In this document: positions 34,467 through 44,456 of the stretch, in pieces
How positions within the stretch are numbered: position 1 is the stretch's first letter
How the letters are laid out: each line of letters starts with the position of its first letter
Source: Agrobacterium tumefaciens
GTDB lineage: Bacteria > Pseudomonadota > Alphaproteobacteria > Rhizobiales > Rhizobiaceae
Length of the DNA: 64,000 nt
Direction of reading: 5' to 3'
Assembly (NCBI GenBank): GCA_017744915.1
Contig: JAGIAH010000004.1
Coordinates: 248,001-312,000, forward strand
The notes under the pieces: model-generated
What the model saw: the letters and a program-made list of their open reading frames with translations, nothing else
Database searches by the model: none
What the model was told of the DNA's origin: nothing
Translations under genes and position numbers: made by a program

Positions 34467-35624
34467 ATGACATTAAGCAATCATGCTTTCGTGCGTCATA
34501 CCATCGAGGAAGCAAAACCCGCACCTTCGAGTGCGGTAGGTCTCTCTCATTGGCTGCGCACCAAACTCTTCGCCACGCCGAAAGATACCGCCCTTACGGT
34601 TCTGGCTATCGCTGTATTGGCCTATCTTCTGCCACCGCTTTTCAAGTGGTTGTTCGCGGATGCGGTGTGGACCGGTACAGATCGCTTCGCCTGCCTGACG
34701 TCCTCTCAGGGTGGTGCATTACCGGATGGCGAGGCCGGGGCATGCTGGGCCTTCGTCTCGGCGAAATTCGGCCAGATCATGTTCGGTCGCTATCCGATCG
34801 ACGAGCGCTGGCGTCCCATCCTGGTGATGGTGACGTTTGCCATTCTGCTGATACCGATGCTCATCCCGAAAGCACCGTTCAAGCGACTAAACGCGCTGGT
34901 GCTTTTCATCATCCTGCCCTTCATTGCGTTTTTCCTGCTCATCGGCGGCGTCTTCGGCCTGCCAAAGGTGGAAACGCAGCTCTGGGGCGGGCTGATGATC
35001 ACGCTGATCCTGTCGTTCTTCGGAATAACGGTATCCCTGCCCTTCGGCATTCTTCTGGCGCTCGGGCGGCGATCGAACCTGCCTGTCATCAAGATGCTCT
35101 GCGTGCTCTTCATCGAAGTCATCAGAGGCATTCCGCTGATCACCGTGCTGTTCTTCGCCAGCATCATGCTGCCACTGTTCCTGCCCGAAGGCTGGACCTT
35201 CGACAAGTTCCTGCGCGCACTTGTCGGTGTCTCGCTGTTCTCCTCGGCCTATATGGCGGAGGTGATCCGCGGCGGCCTGCAGGCCATTCCGAAGGGGCAA
35301 TATGAAGGGGCGGATTCGCTCGGCCTGAACTACTGGCAGAAGACGAGGCTGATCGTGCTGCCGCAGGCGCTGAAGCTCGTCATTCCGGGCATCGTCAACA
35401 CCTTCATCGGGCTGTTCAAGGACACGTCGCTGGTCTCTATCATCGGCATGTTCGACCTGCTCGGTATTGTCACACTCAACCAAGCGGATGCGAACTGGGC
35501 GACGCCTGTCACGGCAATGACTGGCTATATTTTCGCAGGTTTCATATTCTGGATATTCTGCTTCGGCATGTCGCGTTATTCGCTGTTCATGGAACGGCAC
35601 CTCGACACCGGGCATAAACGATAA
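34467..35624 (+). CDS. aapM: General L-amino acid ABC transporter permease AapM
   Basis: 385 residues. A first helix (about 40-60), a periplasmic loop with a Cys pair (FACLTSS...GACWAF), then the permease core with six or seven helices. EAA loop: [54 protein letters not shown]. Heterodimer partner of AapQ. Only 3 bases separate it from aapQ and 12 from aapP. Confidence 0.93.
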   Translation: MTLSNHAFVRHTIEEAKPAPSSAVGLSHWLRTKLFATPKDTALTVLAIAVLAYLLPPLFKWLFADAVWTGTDRFACLTSSQGGALPDGEAGACWAFVSAKFGQIMFGRYPIDERWRPILVMVTFAILLIPMLIPKAPFKRLNALVLFIILPFIAFFLLIGGVFGLPKVETQLWGGLMITLILSFFGITVSLPFGILLALGRRSNLPVIKMLCVLFIEVIRGIPLITVLFFASIMLPLFLPEGWTFDKFLRALVGVSLFSSAYMAEVIRGGLQAIPKGQYEGADSLGLNYWQKTRLIVLPQALKLVIPGIVNTFIGLFKDTSLVSIIGMFDLLGIVTLNQADANWATPVTAMTGYIFAGFIFWIFCFGMSRYSLFMERHLDTGHKR

Positions 35625-35636
35625 GGGACGCTCAAA

Positions 35637-36410
35637 ATGGCAGAAACCCAAGCAAAAAAACTGGCCGTCTCGACAACGGACGTGGCAATCGAACTCACCG
35701 GCATGAACAAGTGGTATGGTGATTTCCACGTGCTGCGCGACATCAACCTGAAGGTCATGAAGGGCGAGCGCATCGTCATCGCCGGCCCCTCGGGCTCCGG
35801 CAAGTCAACCATGATCCGCTGCATCAACCGGCTGGAAGAACACCAGTCGGGTTCGATCCAGGTCGATGGCATCGAGCTTACCAACGACCTGAAGAAGATC
35901 GATGAAGTGCGTCGCGAAGTCGGCATGGTGTTCCAGCACTTCAACCTCTTCCCGCATCTGACGATCCTCGAAAACTGCACGCTGGCGCCGATCTGGGTTC
36001 GCAAGATGCCCAAGAAGGAAGCTGAAGAAGTGGCGATGCACTATCTGAAGCGTGTCAAGATTCCCGAGCAGGCGCACAAGTACCCCGGCCAGCTCTCCGG
36101 CGGCCAGCAGCAGCGCGTGGCGATCGCCCGTTCGCTCTGCATGAAGCCGAAGATCATGCTGTTCGACGAGCCGACCTCGGCGCTCGACCCGGAAATGGTC
36201 AAGGAAGTGCTCGACACCATGGTGAGCCTCGCCGAAGACGGCATGACGATGCTGTGCGTGACCCACGAAATGGGCTTCGCCCGCCAGGTCGCAAACCGCG
36301 TCATCTTCATGGATCAGGGCCAGATCGTCGAACAGAACTCGCCCGCCGAGTTCTTCGACAATCCGCAGCACGAGCGCACCCGGCTGTTCCTCAGCCAGAT
36401 TCTGCACTGA
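35637..36410 (+). CDS. aapP: General L-amino acid ABC transporter ATP-binding protein
   Basis: 257 residues. Walker [14 protein letters not shown]-loop [10 protein letters not shown], signature [13 protein letters not shown], Walker [15 protein letters not shown] and switch His in VTHEMGFA are all intact. Powers AapQM from the cytosolic face. Last gene of aapJQMP; hairpins follow from 36473. Confidence 0.96.
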   Translation: MAETQAKKLAVSTTDVAIELTGMNKWYGDFHVLRDINLKVMKGERIVIAGPSGSGKSTMIRCINRLEEHQSGSIQVDGIELTNDLKKIDEVRREVGMVFQHFNLFPHLTILENCTLAPIWVRKMPKKEAEEVAMHYLKRVKIPEQAHKYPGQLSGGQQQRVAIARSLCMKPKIMLFDEPTSALDPEMVKEVLDTMVSLAEDGMTMLCVTHEMGFARQVANRVIFMDQGQIVEQNSPAEFFDNPQHERTRLFLSQILH

Positions 36411-36472
36411 TTTTTGGACGGCATGCGTCCGCAACGGGCACTTCTATCCTAGTTTAGGACCAAGACGCAGAT

Positions 36473-36495
36473 ACGGGGCCATACGGCCCCGTTAC
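36473..36495 (+). terminator. Hairpin after aapP
   Basis: Perfect 8-bp stem ACGGGGCC/GGCCCCGT with ATAC loop, 63 bases after the aapP stop; the T-run after it is weak. Confidence 0.6.
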
Positions 36496-36511
36496 TCTAT
36501 CGAAGGGTGAC

Positions 36512-36544
36512 AGAGGGCTGTGAGTAAAACCACGGCCCTCTTTG
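36512..36544 (+). terminator. Second hairpin after aapP
   Basis: AGAGGGC pairs with GCCCTCT, extended by TGTG/CACG-type pairs around an A-rich loop, then TTTG. With the previous hairpin it may form a tandem terminator. Confidence 0.5.
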
Positions 36545-36635
36545 ATTCTCGGTCAAGGCGGACCTTGAATTCGAGAATGGTCGGCCTCACGTAATTACTG
36601 CGGTGAGATAACGACATTTTCAGGCGGATTTCGCA

Positions 36636-36791
36636 ATGAGCGATCTGGTTGGGTCCCTGGCAGACCTTTTGGGCTATCTGACATCGGGCCACCCCTCAAA
36701 ATCAAAGTTCGTCCGGTGGGTGGCACGTCTTATCAATGGGGCAATCGTGATGCTCATCGTTCTGGTTTTATACAGGGTCTATTCGACATAA
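36636..36791 (+). CDS. Possible 51-residue membrane protein
   Basis: A small frame starting MSDLVGSLADLLGYL and ending RVYST, with a basic middle (HPSKSKFVRWVARLI) and a hydrophobic stretch AIVMLIVLVLY near 36-46. AGGCGGA is 8 bases before the ATG. It lies alone in a 628-base gap. No homologue known to me; the size and ribosome site make it plausible, not certain. Confidence 0.5.
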   Translation: MSDLVGSLADLLGYLTSGHPSKSKFVRWVARLINGAIVMLIVLVLYRVYST

Positions 36792-36988
36792 TATCCACCT
36801 TGGGTCGATACGATTGAAATACCTGGATTCGCGAAACCATCGCTGCCCAGCGATAGTGAAACGCATAAAACAGTACACACCACTCGACACGCCGCCCATT
36901 TAACCATTTGTTACGAAACAAGAATCCTTGTTTCTCAGGGCTTCTGGCCACCCATGTCATTTTTTTGTCAAATCATGCATTTTTCCGC
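36792..36988. other. Gap upstream of tRNA-Glu
   Basis: AT-richer than average. No supported gene; the open frame on the minus strand here (36960-36754) has no ribosome site or domain. Confidence 0.4.
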
Positions 36989-37017
36989 TTGCGGACCAAC
37001 CGGAGCCTGACTATAAG
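36989..37017 (+). promoter_or_regulatory. Promoter of tRNA-Glu
   Basis: TTGCGG (36989-36994), 17-base spacer, TATAAG (37012-37017), start about 15 bases before the tRNA. Confidence 0.65.
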
Positions 37018-37038
37018 GGCGCCACACCACAAGCGCAC

Positions 37039-37113
37039 GCGCCCTTCGTCTATCGGTTAGGACGTCAGATTTTCATTCTGAAAAGAGGGGTTCGACTCCC
37101 CTAGGGCGTGCCA
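37039..37113 (+). tRNA. tRNA-Glu (anticodon TTC)
   Basis: 75 bases with encoded CCA. Acceptor GCGCCCT pairs with AGGGCGT (one G-T pair); anticodon arm TCAGA-TTTTCAT-TCTGA gives TTC; T-arm GAGGGGTTCGACTCCCCT. Reads GAA/GAG. Confidence 0.95.
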
Positions 37114-37241
37114 CTTGCTTCTCCTTGAAAATCAGCAGTCTGTACGAAAATCTTCACGCATCGCGTAAAGACCTCGACGCACGTCTGGCTCTCCCGTCAA
37201 AGACCTTGTTTCTCAGAATTCCGGATCGTTCGGCAGCCCCG

Positions 37242-39071
37242 TCAGGGCGCGAAAGCCGCATCCAGCACGCGCAACTGCACGCGCCTCTGGCCCTGCCAGA
37301 GATCGGCGCCCACCGTGCCTGCAACATGAATGTTCCTGCCACGCGCATTGAGCAGCATCTGCCCCAGAGGCGCTTCGGCGGCGCGGAAGGCGATTCCATC
37401 CAGCCGCGAGCCATCCATGGCCTCCAGCGTGATCTTGACGTGCGCTGTGCCCACAAGCCGCACATCGCGCAGGCGATGGGCCGGCACGGCAAAGATCGGC
37501 TGCGAATGGCCAGAACCATAGGGACCGGCCTGTTCCAGCTGGTCGACAAGCTGCAATGTCGCACCCGACGCGCCGATGGCGCCGTCGATCTTCAGCACGC
37601 TGCTTTCCACCAGCTCATTCACCGTCTTTGCGGCCGCTTCCTCGAAAAAGGCCCGGAGCCTGCCAAGATTGGCCCGTTCCACCGTCAGGCCGGCCGCCAT
37701 GGCATGACCACCACCCTTGACCAGCAATCCCGCCTCCACGGCAGCGCGCACCATGCGGCCCATATCGAAGCCGTTGATCGAACGGCCGGAGCCGGTGCCC
37801 TTGCCGGATGGATCGAAGGCAATGGCAAAGGCCGGACGACGGAAACGGTCCTTCAGGCGCGAGGCCAGCAGGCCGACAATGCCGGGATGCCAGTTCTCGC
37901 GCGCGGTGACGATGACGCCGGCACCAGAGCCGTCGCCATATTCGAACAGCGCCTCGGCTTCCGCCTCCGCCAGCATTGCCGCTTCCATGGCCTGCCGCTC
38001 GCGGTTCAGCTCATCCAGCCGCTCGGCAATCACCTCCGCCTGCGAGGAATCATCAATGGTCAACAGGCGGCTGCCGAGGGCCGCATCACCGATACGACCG
38101 CCGGCATTGATGCGCGGCCCGATCAGGAAGCCGAAATGATAGGGCGTGACAGGCCCACCCAGCCCCGCCTTCTTGAATAGCGCCGCAAGCCCGGCATTGT
38201 TCATGTGCCGCGCGGCAATCAGGCCCTTCACCACATAGGCGCGGTTGAGGCCCTTCAGCGGCACCACGTCGCAGACCGTCGCAAGCGCGACGATATCAAG
38301 CAGCGACAGCAGATCGAGCGTGAAGGCCTGCCGGTTGCGTCTGTCCTTCAACAGCCGCAACGTGGCCACCAGCACCAGAAACACCACGCCAGCGGCACAG
38401 AGATGCCCCTGCCCCGAAAGATCATCCTCCCGGTTGGGATTGACCAGCGCCACGGCCGGCGGCAGTTCCGTGCCGACCTGATGGTGATCGATCACCACCA
38501 CATCCGTTCCGGCGTCTTTCGCGGCCTTGAGCGACTCATGGCTGGTGGAGCCGCAGTCGACCGTCACGATCAGCGTCGCGCCATTGGCGGCAAGCTGCTG
38601 CATCGCCGCCGGGTTCGGCCCGTAGCCTTCGAAAATGCGGTCGGGAATATAAATCTCAGGCGTCAGCCCGAAATGCGCGAGAAAGCGATACATCAACGCG
38701 GAAGAGACGGCGCCGTCGACATCGTAATCACCGAAGATCGCCACCTTCTCGCCGGTCTCGATGGCACGCACCAGCCGCCCGGCGGCCTTCTCGCAATCGG
38801 TCAGCATATGCGGGTCGGGCATCAGGGAGCGTATGGTGGGATCAAGGAATGCCAGGGCGTCATCAACACCCACCCCGCGCCCGGCAAGCACGCGGGCAAT
38901 CAATTCGGGAATGGCGTGGATCTGGGACATGGCCAACGCACGGTTCTGCCCGGCCTGATCCAGCCGCGACACCCAGCGCTGTTCTGTCGCCGACCGCTCC
39001 ACGCTTAGAAATGCGCGGGCCACGGTATCGGCCGGCTCCATCATTGCCATACTGTCCATTCGCCCTGTCAT
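37242..39071 (-). CDS. recJ: Single-stranded-DNA-specific exonuclease RecJ
   Basis: 609 residues. DHH phosphoesterase motifs: VAIFGDYDVDGAVSSALMYRF, VTVDCGSTSHESL, VVVIDHHQVG and NPNRED; then DHHA1 with GGHAMAAGLTV and the C-terminal OB fold. A 5'-3' exonuclease acting in recombination and mismatch repair, needing Mn2+ or Mg2+. Start at 39071 is the longest; ATG 39059 (MDSMAMMEP) has AGGGCGA just upstream and is an equal candidate. The N-terminus before TEQRWVSRL is not conserved, so the choice is open. Confidence 0.93.
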   Translation of the reverse strand: MTGRMDSMAMMEPADTVARAFLSVERSATEQRWVSRLDQAGQNRALAMSQIHAIPELIARVLAGRGVGVDDALAFLDPTIRSLMPDPHMLTDCEKAAGRLVRAIETGEKVAIFGDYDVDGAVSSALMYRFLAHFGLTPEIYIPDRIFEGYGPNPAAMQQLAANGATLIVTVDCGSTSHESLKAAKDAGTDVVVIDHHQVGTELPPAVALVNPNREDDLSGQGHLCAAGVVFLVLVATLRLLKDRRNRQAFTLDLLSLLDIVALATVCDVVPLKGLNRAYVVKGLIAARHMNNAGLAALFKKAGLGGPVTPYHFGFLIGPRINAGGRIGDAALGSRLLTIDDSSQAEVIAERLDELNRERQAMEAAMLAEAEAEALFEYGDGSGAGVIVTARENWHPGIVGLLASRLKDRFRRPAFAIAFDPSGKGTGSGRSINGFDMGRMVRAAVEAGLLVKGGGHAMAAGLTVERANLGRLRAFFEEAAAKTVNELVESSVLKIDGAIGASGATLQLVDQLEQAGPYGSGHSQPIFAVPAHRLRDVRLVGTAHVKITLEAMDGSRLDGIAFRAAEAPLGQMLLNARGRNIHVAGTVGADLWQGQRRVQLRVLDAAFAP

Positions 39072-39147
39072 GCGCGCTTATCCGCGCTTCAGCAACGGGC
39101 TAAATGGCGTAAGCGCGTTTTTCAAGCAAAAACGCGCCTGACAGGAC

Positions 39148-39363
39148 CTACGCCGAAAAAATCGAGAGAAACGGGCTGATGATCGAGACAGTGGCGACGA
39201 GCAGCAGTAACGAGAAGACCGCGAGCGAACACCAGTTGCGCTCATGTTCCGCCATGTCGAATTCCATGCTGCGAATATTGTCATTGGCATTGTGGCGCGC
39301 CCGGTGATGGGCGGCGGCAACGCCTGCGTGCTTATTGTCCTTGAACAGGATGATCGATGTCAC
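39148..39363 (-). CDS. Small membrane protein, 71 residues
   Basis: Polar His/Asn-rich N-terminal half (HAGVAAAHHRARHNANDN) and one C-terminal membrane helix, LAVFSLLLLVATVSIISPFL (about 47-66). GTG 39363 lies 8 bases after GGGAGG. Not recognised. It sits between hom and recJ on the same strand, 76 bases before recJ. Confidence 0.6.
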   Translation of the reverse strand: MTSIILFKDNKHAGVAAAHHRARHNANDNIRSMEFDMAEHERNWCSLAVFSLLLLVATVSIISPFLSIFSA

Positions 39364-39556
39364 GGCCACGCCTCCCTCGCTTGGTGAACAGGATTAACCA
39401 TAGTGCCGAATCGCCTTGTTTTCCAGCGGTTCCGGCGCCATCCCCTCAAATTTTATGGGCGTGGAACGAGCGGCACTATACAGGCCGGCACACAACAAAA
39501 AACCGCGCCTCCAGATGGAAGCGCGGCTCTCGATGCCATCAAAATAATAAAGCGTC

Positions 39557-40867
39557 TCAGGTGCGCTCGATGCGGATGACCTGCGGCTCGCTGACGAGAT
39601 ATTTCTCGTTCTTGATCGCCTTCACCGCCTTGCGGATCGCATCTTCCATCGTCGCATGGGTGACGAGGATGATGGTCTGCGGCGCGCCTTCCACATGCAC
39701 GCGCTGGCGCTGCACGATGGATTCCAGCGAGATGTTATTGTCAGCCATGCGGGTAGCGATCGAGGCGAAAACGCCCGCCTGATCCTTCACCGTCAGACGG
39801 ATGAAATAACCGCCCTCATGGCTCTTCATCTTGGCGCGACGGTAATCCGTCAGCGACTTGGCCGGACGGCCGAGCACGGGCACCTGCTGGGCGCCGGGAC
39901 GGCTCTTGGCGATATCGGCGATGTCACCAAGTACGGCAGACGCCGTGGCATTGCCGCCGGCACCTGGGCCGACCATCAGCAATTCGCCGAGAATGTCGGA
40001 TTCGATCGCTACCGCATTGGTCACTCCATCCACCTGGGCGATAACGGAATCGAGCGGCACCATGGTCGGATGCACCCGCTGCTCGATGCCGGAGTCGGTC
40101 ACCTGCGCCACACCGAGAAGCTTGATACGGTAACCAAGCTCGGCGGCCGCCTGAATATCCTCGATGGAGATATTGGTGATGCCTTCGAGATAGATGTCGT
40201 CGGCAGCAATCTTGTTGCCGAAGGCAAGCGTGGTCAGGATCGAGAGCTTGTGCGCGGTGTCATTACCCTCGATATCGAAGGCCGGATCCGCTTCGGCATA
40301 ACCGAGCCGCTGCGCTTCCTTCAGGCACGCCTCGAACGACAGGCCTTCCTTTTCCATCTTGGTCAGGATGTAATTGCAGGTGCCGTTCATGATGCCGTAG
40401 ATGCGCGACACGTGGTTGCCGGTGAGAGACTCACGCAGCGCCTTGATGACGGGGATACCGCCGGCCACCGCCGCTTCGAAGTTGAGAAGCGCGCCCTTGT
40501 CTTCGGCAATGGTCGCCAGTTCGACGCCGTGCTTTGCAAGCAGCGCCTTGTTAGCTGTCACCACATGGAGACCACGCGACAGCGCTGCCCGCACCGCATT
40601 TTCCGCCTGACCGGAAGCACCGCCGACCAGTTCGACAAACACGTCGATATCGGCTTCGCTCGCCAGCTGCTCGGGCGTATCGAACCAGGTAATACCCTTG
40701 AGATCGATGCCGCGGTCGCGCGAACGGTCGCGCGCGCTCACCGCAATAATCTCAATCGCGCGTCCGCAGGTAATCGCAAGTTCGTTGCTTCTCTGCTGGA
40801 GGATGCGCACGAGCGAAGCGCCGACAGTGCCGAGCCCCGCTATGCCGATTCTCAATGAATCTGCCAT
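39557..40867 (-). CDS. hom: Homoserine dehydrogenase
   Basis: 436 residues. NAD(P) fold RIGIAGLGTVGASLVRIL, catalytic region YAEADPAFDIEGNDTAHKLSILTTLAFG with the conserved Asp and Lys, GIMNGTCNYILTKM, and a C-terminal ACT domain (about 350-430, YFIRLTVKDQAGVFASIATRMADNNISLESIVQ) for threonine feedback. It reduces aspartate semialdehyde to homoserine, the branch to threonine and methionine. It starts 61 bases after the aminotransferase gene on the same strand. Confidence 0.96.
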   Translation of the reverse strand: MADSLRIGIAGLGTVGASLVRILQQRSNELAITCGRAIEIIAVSARDRSRDRGIDLKGITWFDTPEQLASEADIDVFVELVGGASGQAENAVRAALSRGLHVVTANKALLAKHGVELATIAEDKGALLNFEAAVAGGIPVIKALRESLTGNHVSRIYGIMNGTCNYILTKMEKEGLSFEACLKEAQRLGYAEADPAFDIEGNDTAHKLSILTTLAFGNKIAADDIYLEGITNISIEDIQAAAELGYRIKLLGVAQVTDSGIEQRVHPTMVPLDSVIAQVDGVTNAVAIESDILGELLMVGPGAGGNATASAVLGDIADIAKSRPGAQQVPVLGRPAKSLTDYRRAKMKSHEGGYFIRLTVKDQAGVFASIATRMADNNISLESIVQRQRVHVEGAPQTIILVTHATMEDAIRKAVKAIKNEKYLVSEPQVIRIERT

Positions 40868-40928
40868 GGGTATGTTCCTGATTTGCTGGTGATGGTGGCG
40901 GCCGAGGCCCGGCCGCCTTCGGTTGCCC

Positions 40929-42149
40929 TTATCTGTGGGCGTTAAGCGAAACGACGTTGTGCATCGTTTCGTCTGCGCTCGACAGGAAACGCTTCAGATT
41001 GCGCGCTGCCTGACGAATTCGATGCTCGTTTTCCACGAGCGCGAGACGGACGTAATCGTCACCCATCTCGCCAAAGCCGATGCCGGGAGCAACGGCGATA
41101 TCAGCCTTCTCGACCAGAAGCTTGGAGAATTCCAGGCTGCCGAGATGGCGGAACTTTTCCGGGATCTTCGCCCAGGCGAACATCGTCGCCGCCGGCGGCG
41201 GAACTTCGAAGCCGGCCTTACCGAAGGTGTCGACCATGACGTCGCGGCGGCGGCGATAGACATTGCGCACTTCGGCGATGTCGGAGCCGTCGCCATTCAG
41301 CGCATGCGTCGCCGCAACCTGGATCGGCGTGAAGGCGCCGTAGTCGAGATAGGATTTCACGCGGGTCAGCGCCGCGATCAGCCGCTCGTTGCCGACGGCA
41401 AAGCCCATGCGCCAGCCGGGCATGGAGAAGGTCTTCGACATGGAGGTGAATTCCACCGCAACGTCGATTGCGCCCGGAACTTCCAGAACGGATGGCGGCG
41501 GATTGTTGTCGTCGAAGTAGATTTCCGAATAGGCAAGGTCGGAGAGCACGATGATCTCGTGCTTCTTCGCGAATGCGATGACGTCCTTGTAGAAATCGAG
41601 CGAGGCGACATGTGCCGTCGGGTTCGACGGGTAGTTGACGATCAGCGCCAGCGGCTTCGGGATGGAATGGCGCACGGCGCGTTCCAGCGGACCGAAGAAG
41701 CTGTCATCGGGCTCGACATTCATGGAGCGGATAACGCCGCCCGCCATCAGGAAGCCGAAAGCATGGATCGGATAGGTCGGGTTCGGGCACAGGATCACGT
41801 CACCAGGTGCCGTGATGGCCTGCGCCATGTTGGCGAAGCCTTCCTTGGAGCCGAGCGTGGCGACGACCTGGGTATCGGGGTTCAGCTTCACGCCGAAACG
41901 GCGGGCATAATAGGCGGCCTGCGCGCGACGGAGGCCCGGAATGCCCTTGGACGAGGAATAACGATGGGTGCGCGGATCCTGAACGACCTCGCAAAGTTTG
42001 TCGACGATCGCCTTCGGGGTCGGAAGGTCGGGATTGCCCATGCCGAGATCGATGATATCGGCCCCGGCCGCTCGCGCGCTCGCTTTCAAACGGTTGACCT
42101 GTTCGAAGACGTATTGCGGCAGACGCCGGACCTTGTGAAACTCTTCCAT
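40929..42149 (-). CDS. PLP-dependent aminotransferase (AlaC/class I type)
   Basis: 406 residues. Fold-type I marks: ADIIDLGMGNPDLPTP, YSSSKGIPGLRRAQAAYYARRFG, ILCPNPTYPIHAFG, LIVNYPSNPTAHVA, LSDLAYSEIYFDD and SMSKTFSMPGWRMGFAVGN with the PLP Lys. Sequence is of the alanine/LL-diaminopimelate aminotransferase group; exact substrate not decided. ATG 42149 (MEEFHKVRRLPQYVFEQ) has AGGAAAGAG upstream and matches the family start. Upstream of hom, so a role in aspartate-family or alanine metabolism is plausible. Confidence 0.88.
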   Translation of the reverse strand: MEEFHKVRRLPQYVFEQVNRLKASARAAGADIIDLGMGNPDLPTPKAIVDKLCEVVQDPRTHRYSSSKGIPGLRRAQAAYYARRFGVKLNPDTQVVATLGSKEGFANMAQAITAPGDVILCPNPTYPIHAFGFLMAGGVIRSMNVEPDDSFFGPLERAVRHSIPKPLALIVNYPSNPTAHVASLDFYKDVIAFAKKHEIIVLSDLAYSEIYFDDNNPPPSVLEVPGAIDVAVEFTSMSKTFSMPGWRMGFAVGNERLIAALTRVKSYLDYGAFTPIQVAATHALNGDGSDIAEVRNVYRRRRDVMVDTFGKAGFEVPPPAATMFAWAKIPEKFRHLGSLEFSKLLVEKADIAVAPGIGFGEMGDDYVRLALVENEHRIRQAARNLKRFLSSADETMHNVVSLNAHR

Positions 42150-42452
42150 CTCTTTCCTCATGGGAATGGACCGGTTCTGCCGGCCCATAACGAAGGTTCG
42201 TCTTTTGTTTTTAAACGCCGCCGACACGAACCGACCCGGCAGGCGTTATTCATTGTAGCGCAAAGCACGGGAAAACCTACAAGGCTTTTCTCGGGCCCAC
42301 GCGGCATCACGATCATCCGCCCGTGCCTCTGGCACAGCCTTTTCAGCCCCTTTAGCAAGGCGGATCGCGCAATAGGATCAAGGAACTTGCATAACGCCAG
42401 ATTCTGGGAAAATGCAAGGCAAGCCATGCTCAAGAACGGTCATTCCTGTCGT

Positions 42453-43412
42453 TCAGCCGCGCTCGCCCTTCACAATTGCCGCGCGGATGACCGAAAGCAC
42501 GCGCTCCGGCTTGATATCCGTGCAGACGAGCTGGCTCGGATGCCCGTCCCAGTCGCCCGGCGGAAAGGCGCGACCATCCGGCTTCTGAATGGTCTGGCCA
42601 TCGGCAAGACCGCCGCAGACGACGCGCACCGGGCCGCTGCGGGTCTCAAACAGCTCCGGCGCCACGAGATAGACGCAGGCGCAGCTGTCATGCACCACCA
42701 TGCCGTCGCCGGTGCGGGTCTTGTAGAAATCGATGTAGAATTGCGAGAGGTCGGAGAGAAGCTGCACAGGCTTGCCGCCGGCCTCTGCCATCTCCGCCAT
42801 GAAGGCGCTGGTCATCACGGTCTTTGTCGTGACGTCAAGGCCGACGACGACCACCCGCCACGGCGCGGTGAAGACGAAATCGGCCGCTTCCGGGTCGCCG
42901 TGAATATTGGCTTCCGCCGCCGGCGAGACGTTGCCGTTCATATCGAAAGCGCCGCCCATGACGATCACTTCCTTCACCAGCGCGGCGAAATCCGGTTCCT
43001 CGCGCAGCGCCAGTGCCAGATTGGTCATGCGGCCGACGGCGATCAGCGTCACCTCGCCGGGATTGGCCTTCACCGTCTCGATGATGAAGCGATGCGCGGG
43101 GCGCGGATCGAGCGGCAGATCGATGGTCTCGGGAATATCGATATCGCCGAGGCCGTTTTCGCCATGGATGAAGGTCGGCCAATGGCCTTCCTTGCGGGCG
43201 GGATCGAAGGTCACGCCGGCACCCCTGGCGACCGGTGCTGTCATCTGCCATTCCCGCTTCAGGAAAAGCGCATTGCGGGTGGTGATGTCGATGGGCGCGT
43301 TGCCGAAGACCGTGGTGACGCCGATCAGATCGATATCGGGGTGACGGTGCAGGAACAGAAGCGCCATGGCGTCATCCACACCGGGGTCCGTATCGAATAT
43401 CACTTTATGCAT
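42453..43412 (-). CDS. Inosine-uridine-type nucleoside hydrolase
   Basis: 319 residues. Calcium-binding signature VIFDTDPGVDDAMALLFL at the N-terminus, then ITTVFGNAPIDITTRNA-type loop, GENGLGDIDIP, TLIAVGRMTNLALAL, EVIVMGGAFDMNGNVSPAAEANIHGDPEAADFVF and VVHDSCACVYLVAPELF. It splits ribonucleosides into base and ribose. ATG 43412 follows GAGGGC; the frame extends to 43589 without support. Divergent overlap region with the TSUP transporter gene upstream. Confidence 0.92.
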   Translation of the reverse strand: MHKVIFDTDPGVDDAMALLFLHRHPDIDLIGVTTVFGNAPIDITTRNALFLKREWQMTAPVARGAGVTFDPARKEGHWPTFIHGENGLGDIDIPETIDLPLDPRPAHRFIIETVKANPGEVTLIAVGRMTNLALALREEPDFAALVKEVIVMGGAFDMNGNVSPAAEANIHGDPEAADFVFTAPWRVVVVGLDVTTKTVMTSAFMAEMAEAGGKPVQLLSDLSQFYIDFYKTRTGDGMVVHDSCACVYLVAPELFETRSGPVRVVCGGLADGQTIQKPDGRAFPPGDWDGHPSQLVCTDIKPERVLSVIRAAIVKGERG

Positions 43413-43594
43413 AATGCCCTCATCCGTATGTCTGAAGCGCCATCGACCCTTCCGGCGACGCGCCACGGAAACATAACGATAAGCGGCCACACCGCAATCC
43501 CCCTGCCCGCGCCCAAGCGCGCAGAAAGAGATTGCGCGGTGGCCTTTTCGGTGAAAGAAGAAGCCCTCTCCTCCCGCCTGCCCGGACATTCCCA

Positions 43595-44398
43595 GTGCAA
43601 GACATCGCCCTCAACATTTTCGTCATTCTCTTCTGCGTCGCCATCTTTGCCGGATTTATCGATTCCATCGCCGGCGGCGGTGGTCTCATCACCATTCCGG
43701 CCATGATGATCATGGGCATTGCGCCGCTCGATACGCTCGGCACCAACAAGCTGCAGGCGCAGTTCGGCTCGGCCTCCGCGACGCTTGCCTATGCGAGACG
43801 CGGCCACGTCAATCTGAAAGAGCAACTGCCGATGGGGCTGATGGCGATGGCCGGCGGAATGCTCGGAGCACTGACGGCCGCCTTCGTGCCGGCCGATCTC
43901 CTGCGCACCATCATGCCGTTTCTGCTGATCGCGATTGCGCTCTATTTCGCCTTCAAGCCGCAGCTCAGCGATATCGACAGCCATCGCCGCATCACGCCCT
44001 TCGTCTTCGGCCTGGTGGTCGCGCCGCTGATCGGTTTTTACGATGGCGTTTTCGGCCCCGGCGCGGGTTCCTTCTACATGCTCGCCTTCGTGGCGCTGGC
44101 AGGTTTCGGCATGCTGAAGGCAACCGCCCATACCAAGCTGCTGAATTTCGGCTCGAATTTTGGCGGTTTCGTCGTTTTTGCGATTGGTGGCGCGGTTTTG
44201 TGGAAGCTCGGCCTCGCCATGGGCCTCGGCCAGTTCATCGGGGCGCAGGTCGGATCCCGCTTCGCGATGAAAAACGGCGCGAAGATCATTCGCCCGCTTC
44301 TCGTTCTGTCATGTCTCGCCATGGCAACGAAGCTCCTCGCGGATGCCTCATCCGCATGGTCCATCGCCGCGATCTGGGAAACCATCTTCCCGAAGTGA
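43595..44398 (+). CDS. TSUP family (TauE/SafE, DUF81) membrane transporter
   Basis: 267 residues, eight membrane helices in two repeats. FAGFIDSIAGGGGLITIPAMMIMGIAPLDTLGTNKLQAQFGSASA is the family signature and is mirrored by GFYDGVFGPGAGSFYMLAFVALAGFGMLKATAHTKLLNFGSNFG. Exports sulfite, sulfonates or related anions in known members; substrate here unknown. Start is taken as GTG 43595, just before the first helix; no ATG precedes the first helix in frame and the longer TTG start (43532) would overlap into polar sequence. Confidence 0.85.
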   Translation: MQDIALNIFVILFCVAIFAGFIDSIAGGGGLITIPAMMIMGIAPLDTLGTNKLQAQFGSASATLAYARRGHVNLKEQLPMGLMAMAGGMLGALTAAFVPADLLRTIMPFLLIAIALYFAFKPQLSDIDSHRRITPFVFGLVVAPLIGFYDGVFGPGAGSFYMLAFVALAGFGMLKATAHTKLLNFGSNFGGFVVFAIGGAVLWKLGLAMGLGQFIGAQVGSRFAMKNGAKIIRPLLVLSCLAMATKLLADASSAWSIAAIWETIFPK

Positions 44399-44456
44399 GG
44401 GATAGCGGAGCGCCTGCCTGCCCGCCATTGAGACGGCAGGCAGAGGGCGTCTTATG

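Noticed and set aside
40923-43706. A 927-codon open frame on the plus strand opposite the aminotransferase and nucleoside hydrolase genes
   Set aside because: It mirrors two well-conserved genes on the other strand, has no domain I recognise and no ribosome site. Long antisense frames arise easily in GC-rich DNA.
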